A stretch of 64,000 bases of DNA from Micromonospora sp. BL4 (GTDB lineage Bacteria; Actinomycetota; Actinomycetes; Mycobacteriales; Micromonosporaceae): NCBI RefSeq assembly GCF_003667505.1, contig NZ_RCVJ01000137.1, positions 20,663 to 84,662 of the forward strand. The letters are read 5' to 3'. The notes beneath the pieces are model-generated. The model was not told where the DNA came from. It saw only the letters and a list, made by a program, of their open reading frames with translations, and searched no databases. The position numbers and the translations under genes were made by a program. This document shows, piece by piece, positions 17,768 through 25,949 of this stretch (position 1 is the stretch's first letter; each line of letters begins with the position of its first letter).

Positions 17768-18053
17768 CGGCGTGCTCCCGTTCCGGTCCGGCCGGCGGCG
17801 GCCAGGGCGGATCGCCCACGCCGGTGATCCGTACGCCACCCCACGGGTCGACCTCGGCCAGCCGGGCGGGCCGGACCCGGTCGGCGATCCGCAGCTCGAC
17901 GTCGCGCCGGCCGGAGCGCAGGAGCTGGGCCACCCGCGGGTCGGGTTCGATCCGCCCGCCCCAGTGGTAGCGCCCGTCGACCGGCTCCCACCGCCCGCTG
18001 AGGTGCACCCGGACGGTGGCGCCCGCGACGCCGGCCGGGCCGTGGTAGCTCAT
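17757..18053 (-). CDS. Small DUF4873-type protein
   Basis: A 98-residue protein beginning MSYHGPAG and containing VRVHLSGRWEPVDGRYHWGGRI and a late WGGVRITGVG, the pattern I associate with DUF4873. In other actinobacteria this domain is often fused to flavin monooxygenases or sits next to them; here it stands alone. The ATG overlaps the stop of the upstream TetR gene by 4 nt and the 3' end overlaps the SDR gene by 11 nt, so the operon is tightly coupled. The molecular function is not known. Confidence 0.7.
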   Translation of the reverse strand: MSYHGPAGVAGATVRVHLSGRWEPVDGRYHWGGRIEPDPRVAQLLRSGRRDVELRIADRVRPARLAEVDPWGGVRITGVGDPPWPPPAGPEREHADAV

Positions 18054-18778
18054 GGCGCGATCCGTTCGTGGGCGCGGGTGAGCTCGCGAGGCAGGTCGGC
18101 GCTGGCCCGTACGCCCTCGATCCCGTTCCACAGCAGAGCGGTCAGGTAGTCGGTGAGGGCCGCCCGGCTGATCGGCTGGCCGTGCGTGGTCCACCAGTCG
18201 CCGACCGCCTGCACGAAGCCCACCAGGCCGTACGCCCACGGTTCGGCGGGACCGGCGTCCAGGCCCAGCGCGCGCAGCCGGTCGCCGATCACGCGAGCCA
18301 GCCCGGCGGCGACCTGCTGGCTGGTCCCGGCGACCACCTGGTGGATGCCGGGGTGCCCGGACTGGTGCATCAGGAACCGGTAGAGCGTGGGCTGCGCCTC
18401 GATCACCCCGAGGTACGCGTCGATCGTCGCCTGCACCAGGCCGCGTTCCTCGCGGACCTGCTCCACGGCGGGCGCCACGGTGTCGATGATCCGGGCCGCC
18501 ACGACCTCGCTCACCGCGACCCAGAGCTGCGACTTGTCGGCGAAGTAGCGGTACAGGACGGGTTTGCTGACGCCGGCGGTGGCGGCCACCTGGTCCATGT
18601 CGACCTCCGGGCCGTACCGCAGCAACGCCTGGACGGCGGCCCCGATCAGCTCCCGTCGTCGTTGCTCGCGATGGTCGGCCCACCGGTCCCGGCGGCCGTT
18701 GCCCTTCGCCTTCCGGCGCTCGTCAGGGGCCGGGGCCGGGGGATCGGATGCATTGACATCGTTGAGCGGCGATTGCAT
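18050..18778 (-). CDS. TetR-family regulator of the oxygenase/SDR cluster
   Basis: A 242-residue TetR protein with a basic N-terminal extension (ERRKAKGNGRRDRWADHREQ) before the HTH (ELIGAAVQALLRYGPEVDMDQVAATAGVSKPVLYRYF, ~42-80). The C-terminal domain contains HQSGHPGIHQVVAG. The first gene of a four-gene leftward operon, it is divergent from the diiron oxygenase, with a palindrome in the 48-bp gap. The arrangement suggests that it represses both directions until a fatty-acid-like or aromatic ligand appears; that ligand is a guess. Confidence 0.85.
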   Translation of the reverse strand: MQSPLNDVNASDPPAPAPDERRKAKGNGRRDRWADHREQRRRELIGAAVQALLRYGPEVDMDQVAATAGVSKPVLYRYFADKSQLWVAVSEVVAARIIDTVAPAVEQVREERGLVQATIDAYLGVIEAQPTLYRFLMHQSGHPGIHQVVAGTSQQVAAGLARVIGDRLRALGLDAGPAEPWAYGLVGFVQAVGDWWTTHGQPISRAALTDYLTALLWNGIEGVRASADLPRELTRAHERIAP

Positions 18779-18788
18779 GCTACTACTC

Positions 18789-18799
18789 GTAACAGTTAC
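18789..18799. promoter_or_regulatory. Palindrome GTAACAGTTAC between divergent TetR and oxygenase
   Basis: GTAAC and GTTAC are 5-bp arms around a single A, in the middle of the 48-bp divergent intergenic region. A likely TetR operator controlling both promoters. Confidence 0.5.
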
Positions 18800-18826
18800 C
18801 CGACGTCACGTCAATATGGAGGGGCC

Positions 18827-19723
18827 ATGGACGCGGCACCGGCGGAATCCGAGCGCGCGGCGGTCGCCGAACGACTGCTCACGTCCTCGCTACGTACCAG
18901 CTACGACCCGGTCGTCGAGATCGACTGGGACGCGCCACACGTCCCGGGCGCCTACTGGCTCCCGCCGCACCGCAGCAGCCTCTACGGCACCCCGCTCTGG
19001 GCCCAGCTCAGCGAGGAGCAGCGCGTCGAGCTCACCAAGCACGAGGTCGCCAGCGCGGCCAGCGCCGGGCTGTGGTTCGAGACGATCCTCATGCAGATGC
19101 TGATCCGGGAGTACTACGACGCCGATCCGACCAGTCGACAGGCGCAGTACGCGTTGACCGAGGTCGCCGACGAGTGCCGGCACTCCATCATGTTCGGTCG
19201 GCTGATCGAGGCGATGGGCTGCCCGGTCTACCGGGCCAGCACGAGGGATCACCTGCTCGGCCGGTTCCTCAAGGCGACCGCCAGCGGCCCCCGCATGTAC
19301 GCCGCGATCCTCATCGCGGAGGAGATCCTCGACGCGTTCCAGCGCGAGATCATGGCGGACGAATCGCTCCAGCCGCTCATCCGGATGGTGTCGCGCATCC
19401 ACGTGGTGGAGGAGGCACGGCACGTCCGGTTCGCCCGCGAGGAACTGGCCGGCCAGGTCGAGGCCGCGGGCCCGCTGAGCATGTCGTACGCCCGGCTGTT
19501 GGTCGGCCGTGCCGCCCACACCATCGCCAACCGCCTGGTTCATCCGGACGCGTACGCGGCGGTGGGTATTCCGCCGGCGGTCGGCCGGGCCGCCGCCCGC
19601 GCCAACCCGCACTGGCGAGCCACCCTGCGCTGGTCGGCGGAGCGGGTGCACACCCACCTGGCGGGCGTGGGCCTGGTGGCCGGGCCGGGACGTCTGCTGT
19701 GGACCCGCGCCGGGCTGATCTGA
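18827..19723 (+). CDS. AurF-like diiron oxygenase
   Basis: A 298-residue helical protein of the ferritin-like AurF family (p-aminobenzoate N-oxygenase fold). Two carboxylate/histidine motifs suited to a di-iron centre are E116-x-x-H119 (DECRH) and E196-x-x-H199 (EEARH). Extra Glu candidates lie in the helix IAEEILDAFQRE. The ATG is preceded by GGAGGGG at close spacing. Family members hydroxylate or N-oxygenate small substrates using O2. The electron donor is not obvious here, though the neighbouring SDR could act upstream or downstream. It is divergent from the TetR-DUF4873-SDR-hydrolase operon. Confidence 0.78.
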   Translation: MDAAPAESERAAVAERLLTSSLRTSYDPVVEIDWDAPHVPGAYWLPPHRSSLYGTPLWAQLSEEQRVELTKHEVASAASAGLWFETILMQMLIREYYDADPTSRQAQYALTEVADECRHSIMFGRLIEAMGCPVYRASTRDHLLGRFLKATASGPRMYAAILIAEEILDAFQREIMADESLQPLIRMVSRIHVVEEARHVRFAREELAGQVEAAGPLSMSYARLLVGRAAHTIANRLVHPDAYAAVGIPPAVGRAAARANPHWRATLRWSAERVHTHLAGVGLVAGPGRLLWTRAGLI

Positions 19724-19752
19724 CGGTTCGCCGGCAGGTGGGCCACCGGGGC

Positions 19753-19771
19753 GCTGCCCACATCAGGCAGC
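19753..19771. terminator. Weak hairpin between convergent oxygenase and regulator genes
   Basis: GCTGCC (19753-19758) pairs with GGCAGC (19766-19771) around a 7-nt loop, in a 52-nt convergent gap. Confidence 0.35.
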
Positions 19772-19775
19772 CGCG

Positions 19776-20366
19776 TCAGGCCCGCCCGATCCGCGGCTCC
19801 TGGCGGTCGGTCAGCCGCAACCCGACGCCGCGTACGGCCTCGATCGTGGCGCCGGTGCCGAGGTCGTGCAGCTTGCGGCGCAGCCGCTTCACCAGCGACT
19901 GGACGTCGGCCTTGCGCTCGCGCCCTTCGTCGCGCCAGACCGACCGGTGCAGCTCGGCGTAGCTCCACACCCGGATCGGCTCGGTGGTCAGGCAGATCAG
20001 CAGGTCGTGTTCGAGCCGGGTCAGGTCGACCTCGCGGTCCTGGCAGCGGGCGGTGGACCGGGGTGAGTCGATGACCAGGGCGGAGTCGGTCGGGGCGGCG
20101 GGCGCCGGCTGGGACGGTGCCCCGGCGGGGCCCGGGGGAGTGGCGATCAGCCGGCGCAGCTCGTCGAGGTCGGCCACCAGCAGCAGCGGCGCGATGCCCT
20201 CAAGGCGTTCCGCGAGCCGGATCCGCTCGGTCGGCGAGGAGGTCACCGCGATCAGCAGCGGAAACGGCTCGTCAACCGGCTCGGACCCGTCCACCGCCGC
20301 TTCGTCGTCCTCGGCCACAGCACCCACCCGGGATCCATGGGCATCATCATGCCCAGCTTCCGTCAT
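19776..20366 (-). CDS. Stand-alone winged-helix (OmpR/PhoB C-terminal type) regulator 1
   Basis: A 196-residue protein. The C-terminal ~90 residues form a Trans_Reg_C winged helix (DREVDLTRLEHDLLICL ... SVWRDEG ... VKRLRRKLHDLG ... IEAVRGVGLRL). The N-terminal half looks like a shrunken receiver (LLIAVTSSPTERIRLAERL) without the acidic pocket or a clear phospho-Asp, so it is probably not a classical response regulator. It is a close paralogue of the gene at 25100-25615; the two bracket the large protease. The start is uncertain: ATG 20366 was chosen by comparison with the paralogue, and GTG 20429 is the alternative. CAAGTT is repeated 14 bp apart (20418 and 20432) just upstream. Confidence 0.75.
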   Translation of the reverse strand: MTEAGHDDAHGSRVGAVAEDDEAAVDGSEPVDEPFPLLIAVTSSPTERIRLAERLEGIAPLLLVADLDELRRLIATPPGPAGAPSQPAPAAPTDSALVIDSPRSTARCQDREVDLTRLEHDLLICLTTEPIRVWSYAELHRSVWRDEGRERKADVQSLVKRLRRKLHDLGTGATIEAVRGVGLRLTDRQEPRIGRA

Positions 20367-20611
20367 GGTCCTGACAGTGTTTGGCAAGCGTGCCGCCAGC
20401 CTGGCAACCGTTAGCGACAAGTTGCTCACGGCAAGTTCTTGATCGTCCTTTCTTCTCGATCATAGTGTCCACTCGGGCAACCGGCGTGACCCGCGCGGTG
20501 CATGGGGGGGCATGAAGGGGTTCGTCCGCTCGGTTCCATTCGAGACGGACCCCCTGCACCTTCACCATGGCCCATTTTTCACCCTGGGTCGTTCTGAGGG
20601 AGGCAGCACCG

Positions 20612-23600
20612 ATGTTCAGACGTCCACGATGGAGGCGCACCGCCAGATCACTGGTGAGCGCCGGTGCGGCGATGATCCTCGCCGCGACATGCCTGGCCAG
20701 TATCAGCTCGGGCGCGCAGGCCGCGCCCGGCGCGACGGGGGCCGGCGCCGCTCCGGGAGACAAGATCCGACCGGAGCTCGCGAAGCAGCTCCAGGCCAAG
20801 AGCGAAGGGGACTTCTGGATCCGGTTCAAGGACCGGGCGGACCTGAGCAAGGCCAGTGCCATCAAGGACTGGTCGAAGCGGGGCGCCGCGGTCGCCGAGG
20901 CACTGCGCAAGACCGCCGCCGAGAGCCAGGGCAAGATCCGGGCCGATCTCGACGGCTCGGGCGCGAAGTACCAGACCTTCTGGGCGACCAACGCCATCAA
21001 GGTGAGCAGCGGCTCGCTGGCGATGGCGCAGAAGTTCGCCGCCCACCCGGAGGTGGAGGGTCTCTACGCTCCGGTCGCCTACAAGGTGCCCGAGGTCACC
21101 AAGGGCACCGACGAGAAGACCGTGAACGCCCTCGAGTGGGGTATCGCGAACATCAACGCCGACGACGTCTGGTCCCAGTACGGCGCCACGGGCGAGGGCA
21201 TCACCATCGCGAACATCGACACCGGGGTCCAGTTCGACCACCCGGCGTTGGTCAACTCCTACCGCGGCAACAACGGCGACGGCACGTTCGACCACAACTA
21301 CAACTGGTTCAACGCCGCCGGGACCTGCGCGACCGCGCCCTGTGACAGCGATGGCCACGGTACGCACACGATGGGCACCATGGCCGGCTCCGACGGCGCG
21401 AACCAGATCGGTGTCGCCCCCGGCGTCAAGTGGATCGCGGCGAACGGCTGCTGCCCCAGCGACGCCGCCCTGGTCGAGTCCGGTCAGTGGATGCTCGAGC
21501 CGACGGACCTCAACGGCGAGAACGCGGACGCGGGCAAGCGACCGAACATCATCAACAACTCGTGGGGCACCCAGAACCCGTCCAACGAGCCCTTCATGGA
21601 GGACGTGACCCTCGCCTGGGCCGCCTCCGGGATCTTCGGTGTCTGGTCCAACGGCAACAGCGGGCCGGCATGCCAGACCAGTGGTTCGCCGGGCAGCCTC
21701 GTCAGCAACTACTCGACCGGCGCGTACGACATCAACAACAACGTCGCGGGCTTCTCGGCCCGGGGGGTCGGACAGAACGGCGAGATCAAGCCCAACATCT
21801 CGGCGCCGGGCGTGAACGTCCGGTCGAGCATCCCGGGCAGCTCCTACGGCAGCATCAGCGGCACGTCGATGGCCGCCCCGCACCTCGCGGGCGCGATCGC
21901 CCTGCTGTACTCGGCTGCCCCGTCGTTGGTCGGTGACGTCAACGCGACCCGTGCGCTGCTCAACGGCACCGCGATCGACAAGGCCGACGACCAGTGCGGT
22001 GGCACTCCGGCGGACAACAACGTCTACGGCGAAGGCCGACTGGACGCTCTCGCCCTGCTCAACGCCGCCCCGACCGGCGACACCGGCACCCTGGCCGGCA
22101 CGGTCACCGACGCGACCACCGGCAGCCCGATCGCCGGCGCCACCCTCACGCTGACCGGACCGACCGGCCGTGAGGTGACCACCGGCGCGGACGGCAAGTA
22201 CTCGACCACGCTCCCGATCGGTGACTACCAGGTCGCCGTGGCGGCGTTCGGGTACGCCAGCTCGACGAAGTCGGCGACCGTCACCGAGGGCGCGACGACG
22301 ACCCTCAACGTCGCGCTGACGGCGGTGGCGAGCGTCAACGTCAGCGGTGCGGTCACCGACGGGTCCGGACACGGCTGGCCGCTGTACGCCAAGGTCACGG
22401 TGACCGGCGTGTCGGGCGTGTACGACTACACCACGCCGGTGAACGGCCGCTACAGCATCAAGCTGCCGGCCGGGCAGACGTACACCCTGAAGTACGAGAC
22501 GCAGTACCCGGGCTACCAGACCGTCACCAAGGAGGTCGTGGTCGGCTCGCGCAACGTGACCGCCAACGTCGCGGTGCCGGTGGACACCACCACCTGCACG
22601 ACGGCGCCCGGCTACACGTTCGGCTCCGACGGTGAGTACGAGACCTTCGACGGCACCACCGTGCCGGCCGGCTGGTCCGTGGTGGACAACGCGGGCAAGG
22701 GCCAGGTCTGGAAGTTCACGGACGACGGCGCCCGCGGCAACCTGACCGGCGGCACCGGCAACTTCGCGGTGATCGACAGCGACGCCTACGGAGCCGGTGG
22801 CAGCCAGGACAGCTCCCTGGTCAGCCCGGTGGTCAACCTGACCGACGTCACGGCCCCGGTCATCCGGTTCAACCAGGACTTCAACCAGCTGGCCGACGAC
22901 ACCGCCGATGTCGATCTCAGCATCGACGGCGGTGCCACCTGGACGAACGTGCTCCGGCAGGAGACGGACGTCCGGGGGCCGAAGGTCACCGAGATCCCGA
23001 TCCCGCAGGCGGCCGGCAAGGCGCAGGTCCAGGTGCGGTTCCACTACTACGACGCCTCGTACGAGTGGTGGTGGGAGGTCGACAACGTACTGATCGGCAG
23101 CCAGGTCACCTGCGTGCCGGTCGACGGCGGTCTGGTCGTCGGTAACGTCCGCGACAAGAACGACAACAGCTACGTCAACGGCGCCACCGTCACCAGTGTC
23201 GACCGGCCCACCGAGAAGGCCGTGACCGTGGCGACCCCGGACGACCCGGAGCTGGCCGACGGCTTCTACTGGCTCTACTCGACGCTGACCGGGACGCACA
23301 AGTTCACCGCGACGGCCGGCAACTACGTCAGCCAGAGCAAGCAGGTCGACGTCCAGGCCGACTGGGCGACCACCGCGAACTTCCAGCTCGCGGCCGGTCG
23401 GCTGGCGGTGACGCCGGCTCAGCTCAGCGCGACGGTGCAGATGCCCAACGGCAAGGCCAGCAGGACGTTCACGGTGACCAACACCGGCGGGGCGCCGGTC
23501 GAGGTCGAGTTCAGTGAGCGCGACAACGGATTCGAACTCCTCCGGGCGGACGGATCCCGCATCACCAGTCAGCAGGTGCTCGGCGCCACCGGCGCACCGG

Positions 23601-25024
23601 AGCAGCGGCTCACCGTCCCGACGTCGTTCGCCGCCAAGGCGTCCGGCAAGGCGGCGATGGCGACCCCCGCCGCGGTCGGCCCCCAGGCCGCGCCGTGGAC
23701 GGACATCACCGACTACCCGGCCAACATCATGGACAACCGGGTGGTGACCCTGGACGGCAAGGTGTACTCGATCGGCGGCGGCGACGGGTCGAGCTCGACC
23801 ACGAAGAACTACGCGTACGACGCGGTGGCCCAGACCTGGACGGCGATCGCCGATCTCCCCGGTGCCCGCAACGCCCTGGCGGTGGGCGTCGTGGACGGGA
23901 AGATCATCGCGACCGGCGGCTGGGCGGACGGCGGCCCGGACTCCGCCACCTGGTCGTACGACCCGGCGGCGAACACCTGGACGGAGCTGGCCGACAACCC
24001 GGCGCCGAGAGCCGCCGCCGCGCAGGCGGTGGTCGACGGCAAGCTGTACGCCATCGGCGGCTGCACCACGGCGGCCTGTACGCCGATGTCGAACACCGTC
24101 GTCCGGTACGACCCGGGCAGCGACAGCTGGGAGACGATGGCCAACTACCCGAAGTCGGTGGCGTTCGCCTCCTGCGGCGGGATCGACGGCACCATCTACT
24201 GCACCGGCGGCAACGACGGGGCCGCCTCGCAGAAGGCCAGCTACTCCTTCGACCCGGGTGCCAACACCTGGACCGCCATCGCCGACGCGCCGGTCGACAA
24301 CTGGGCCAGCTCGTTCGCTGTCGCGAGCGGCAAGCTCCTCGTCGTCGGTGGTTCGCAGGGTGGGGCCATCAGCAACGCCGGCTTCGCCTACGACCCGGGC
24401 ACCAGCTCGTGGTCGAACCTGCCGAACTCCAACACCGCGCGGTACCGCGGTGGCGCGGCGTGCGGCTTCTACAAGATCGGCGGCTCGTCCGGCAGCTTCA
24501 GCGCGGCGCCGGACAGCGAGGTGCTGCCCGGGTTCGAGGGTTGCGCCGAGGCGGCGGCCGATGTCAGCTGGATGACGATCGACAAGTCGGCGGTCACCCT
24601 GACGCCGGGTCAGAAGGTCACGGTCACCGTCGGCATGACGGCGAACGTGGACCAGCCGGGCACCTACTCCGGCTCGGTCGGCATCAAGGAGAACACGCCG
24701 TACACGGTGGCGCCGGTGGCGGTGACCATGACCGCGACGCCTCCGAAGACGTGGGGCAAGCTGATGGGCACGGTGACCGGGACCAGCTGTGCGGGTGCGA
24801 GCGCGCCGATCGCCGGCGCGGTGGTCCAGGTCGACTCGTGGGCCATGTCGTGGACCTTCGCCACCGACGCCCAGGGCAAGTACGCCTACTGGGTGGACCG
24901 TCGGAACAACCCGCTCACGATGATCGTCGCCAAGGACGGCTGGAAGCCGCAGACCCGTCAGACGAGGATCGACACCACCACGCCAACGGTGGAGAATTTC
25001 GGGTTGTCTCCCGTCCGGTGCTGA
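20612..25024 (+). CDS. Secreted subtilisin-like (S8) protease with kelch and carboxypeptidase-regulatory domains
   Basis: A 1470-residue exoprotein. A signal peptide spans ~1-36 (basic start, hydrophobic core, AQA). An I9-like propeptide covers ~40-165. In the S8 catalytic domain the triad is D203 (NIDTGV), H249 (DGHGTH) and S419 (GTSMAAPH), with the oxyanion Asn near 349. After ~490 come carboxypeptidase-regulatory-like beta domains. A cysteine-bearing MAM/CBM-like module (~670-830) follows, then another regulatory domain. At least four kelch-type repeats occupy ~1025-1310 (DGKVYSIGGG, DGKIIATGGW, DGKLYAIGGC, DGTIYCTGGN, SGKLLVVGGS). A BACON/Ig-like segment and a final regulatory-like domain end the protein. 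The ATG was chosen on GGGAGG 10 nt upstream. A 15-bp terminator follows. Confidence 0.92.
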   Translation: MFRRPRWRRTARSLVSAGAAMILAATCLASISSGAQAAPGATGAGAAPGDKIRPELAKQLQAKSEGDFWIRFKDRADLSKASAIKDWSKRGAAVAEALRKTAAESQGKIRADLDGSGAKYQTFWATNAIKVSSGSLAMAQKFAAHPEVEGLYAPVAYKVPEVTKGTDEKTVNALEWGIANINADDVWSQYGATGEGITIANIDTGVQFDHPALVNSYRGNNGDGTFDHNYNWFNAAGTCATAPCDSDGHGTHTMGTMAGSDGANQIGVAPGVKWIAANGCCPSDAALVESGQWMLEPTDLNGENADAGKRPNIINNSWGTQNPSNEPFMEDVTLAWAASGIFGVWSNGNSGPACQTSGSPGSLVSNYSTGAYDINNNVAGFSARGVGQNGEIKPNISAPGVNVRSSIPGSSYGSISGTSMAAPHLAGAIALLYSAAPSLVGDVNATRALLNGTAIDKADDQCGGTPADNNVYGEGRLDALALLNAAPTGDTGTLAGTVTDATTGSPIAGATLTLTGPTGREVTTGADGKYSTTLPIGDYQVAVAAFGYASSTKSATVTEGATTTLNVALTAVASVNVSGAVTDGSGHGWPLYAKVTVTGVSGVYDYTTPVNGRYSIKLPAGQTYTLKYETQYPGYQTVTKEVVVGSRNVTANVAVPVDTTTCTTAPGYTFGSDGEYETFDGTTVPAGWSVVDNAGKGQVWKFTDDGARGNLTGGTGNFAVIDSDAYGAGGSQDSSLVSPVVNLTDVTAPVIRFNQDFNQLADDTADVDLSIDGGATWTNVLRQETDVRGPKVTEIPIPQAAGKAQVQVRFHYYDASYEWWWEVDNVLIGSQVTCVPVDGGLVVGNVRDKNDNSYVNGATVTSVDRPTEKAVTVATPDDPELADGFYWLYSTLTGTHKFTATAGNYVSQSKQVDVQADWATTANFQLAAGRLAVTPAQLSATVQMPNGKASRTFTVTNTGGAPVEVEFSERDNGFELLRADGSRITSQQVLGATGAPEQRLTVPTSFAAKASGKAAMATPAAVGPQAAPWTDITDYPANIMDNRVVTLDGKVYSIGGGDGSSSTTKNYAYDAVAQTWTAIADLPGARNALAVGVVDGKIIATGGWADGGPDSATWSYDPAANTWTELADNPAPRAAAAQAVVDGKLYAIGGCTTAACTPMSNTVVRYDPGSDSWETMANYPKSVAFASCGGIDGTIYCTGGNDGAASQKASYSFDPGANTWTAIADAPVDNWASSFAVASGKLLVVGGSQGGAISNAGFAYDPGTSSWSNLPNSNTARYRGGAACGFYKIGGSSGSFSAAPDSEVLPGFEGCAEAAADVSWMTIDKSAVTLTPGQKVTVTVGMTANVDQPGTYSGSVGIKENTPYTVAPVAVTMTATPPKTWGKLMGTVTGTSCAGASAPIAGAVVQVDSWAMSWTFATDAQGKYAYWVDRRNNPLTMIVAKDGWKPQTRQTRIDTTTPTVENFGLSPVRC

Positions 25025-25048
25025 AACGCCTGACCGGTAGCTGACAGA

Positions 25049-25083
25049 TCCGGCCCGCCTGGTCGCCGACCAGGCGGGCCGGA
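25049..25083. terminator. Perfect 15-bp bidirectional terminator
   Basis: Bases 25049-25063 are the exact reverse complement of 25069-25083 with loop CGCCG, between the protease and the convergent regulator gene. Confidence 0.85.
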
Positions 25084-25099
25084 CCATGTCTCCCGGCGG

Positions 25100-25615
25100 T
25101 CAGACCGGCGCGAGCCGGAAACCGACGCCGCGGACCGCGTGGATCGTCGCCGCGGCGTTGAGGCGGGCGAGTTTGCGGCGTACGCGGCGGATCACGGAGT
25201 GCATGTCCGAGCCGCGGCCGAGGTGCCGGTTGCCCCAGACCTCAAGGTGCAGTCGCTCGTAGGTCCAGACCTGCCCGGGCGCGTCGACGAGGCAGAGCAG
25301 GACGTCGTGCTCCAACCGGGTCAGGTCGATCTCCCGGTCGCGCCACCGCAGGACCCGCCGGTCGGAATCGACCGCCAGGTCGGGAGGTGGCGGCGTCTGC
25401 GCGCTCTGCGCCGCCTCGGCGACCACGCTCTGGGCGGTGGGTATCACCGCGGCGGCGGCCGGCATCTCGACCACCCCGAGAAACTCCCGCGCCTGGTCGA
25501 CATTCGAGACGATCAGGAAGGCGTCACTGCCGCCGAGCAGCCGGGCCAGCTGTCTGCGCTCGGCCGGCGAGGACGCGATGCCGATGACCAGGGAGGCGAC
25601 CGGAATCTCCTGCAT
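25100..25615 (-). CDS. Stand-alone winged-helix regulator 2 (paralogue of regulator 1)
   Basis: A 171-residue protein. The N-terminal half (SLVIGIASSPAERRQLARLLGG ... VDQAREFLG) is a receiver-like fold without a recognisable phospho-acceptor. The C-terminal half is a winged helix (DREIDLTRLEHDVLLCL ... RRVRRKLARLN ... IHAVRGVGFRL). The DREIDLTRLEHD core nearly matches regulator 1. The ATG at 25615 was chosen because the N terminus then aligns with regulator 1. A longer frame to 25765 exists but its first 50 residues look non-coding. Converging with the protease, it probably regulates this locus or is itself regulated through the AT-rich leader. Confidence 0.75.
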   Translation of the reverse strand: MQEIPVASLVIGIASSPAERRQLARLLGGSDAFLIVSNVDQAREFLGVVEMPAAAAVIPTAQSVVAEAAQSAQTPPPPDLAVDSDRRVLRWRDREIDLTRLEHDVLLCLVDAPGQVWTYERLHLEVWGNRHLGRGSDMHSVIRRVRRKLARLNAAATIHAVRGVGFRLAPV

Positions 25616-25949
25616 TTTCCCCAACCCCTTCCGGTTCCCCAACTCACTCCGGATGGTTTTCGCACCGCCGACCGAAACATTGTTGATCGGCGTCCTGACC
25701 TTAGTGCTATTGCGTCTCGGCAGGGTAAAACATAGTTGCATGCAAGCATATGAATGACCTTTCACGCTTTACATAAGTCATTCGATCCAACTTGGCAGGA
25801 TTTGCGGGGGAGTTAGCGGTATCGACGCTGCGGCACCCTCCGGCCGCTCGCGTACCGGCCCGGTCCGCCCGATCTCCTGTGGCGGGGGCCGGGAACTGTG
25901 ACAGAACGAAGACAATCCGCGGACGCCGTCCGGACCTGGCGGGCCGACG
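25616..25949. other. 334-bp AT-richer intergenic region
   Basis: No credible gene is seen. The segment 25680-25800 is unusually AT-rich for this genome. It holds the palindrome TTGCATGCAA (25736-25745) and GAATGAC ... GTCATTC arms 18 nt apart (starting near 25752). It presumably carries the promoter of regulator 2 and, rightward, that of the PAP2 gene. Confidence 0.45.

Noticed and set aside
20648..25087. 1479-codon open frame on the minus strand opposite the protease
   Set aside because: It is a GC-rich antisense shadow. The plus-strand frame has signal peptide, catalytic triad and domain repeats, and the antisense translation shows no recognisable domain.
25616..25765. N-terminal extension of the second winged-helix regulator
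   Set aside because: The extra 50 residues have atypical composition and do not align with the paralogue, whose similarity begins at the ATG at 25615.
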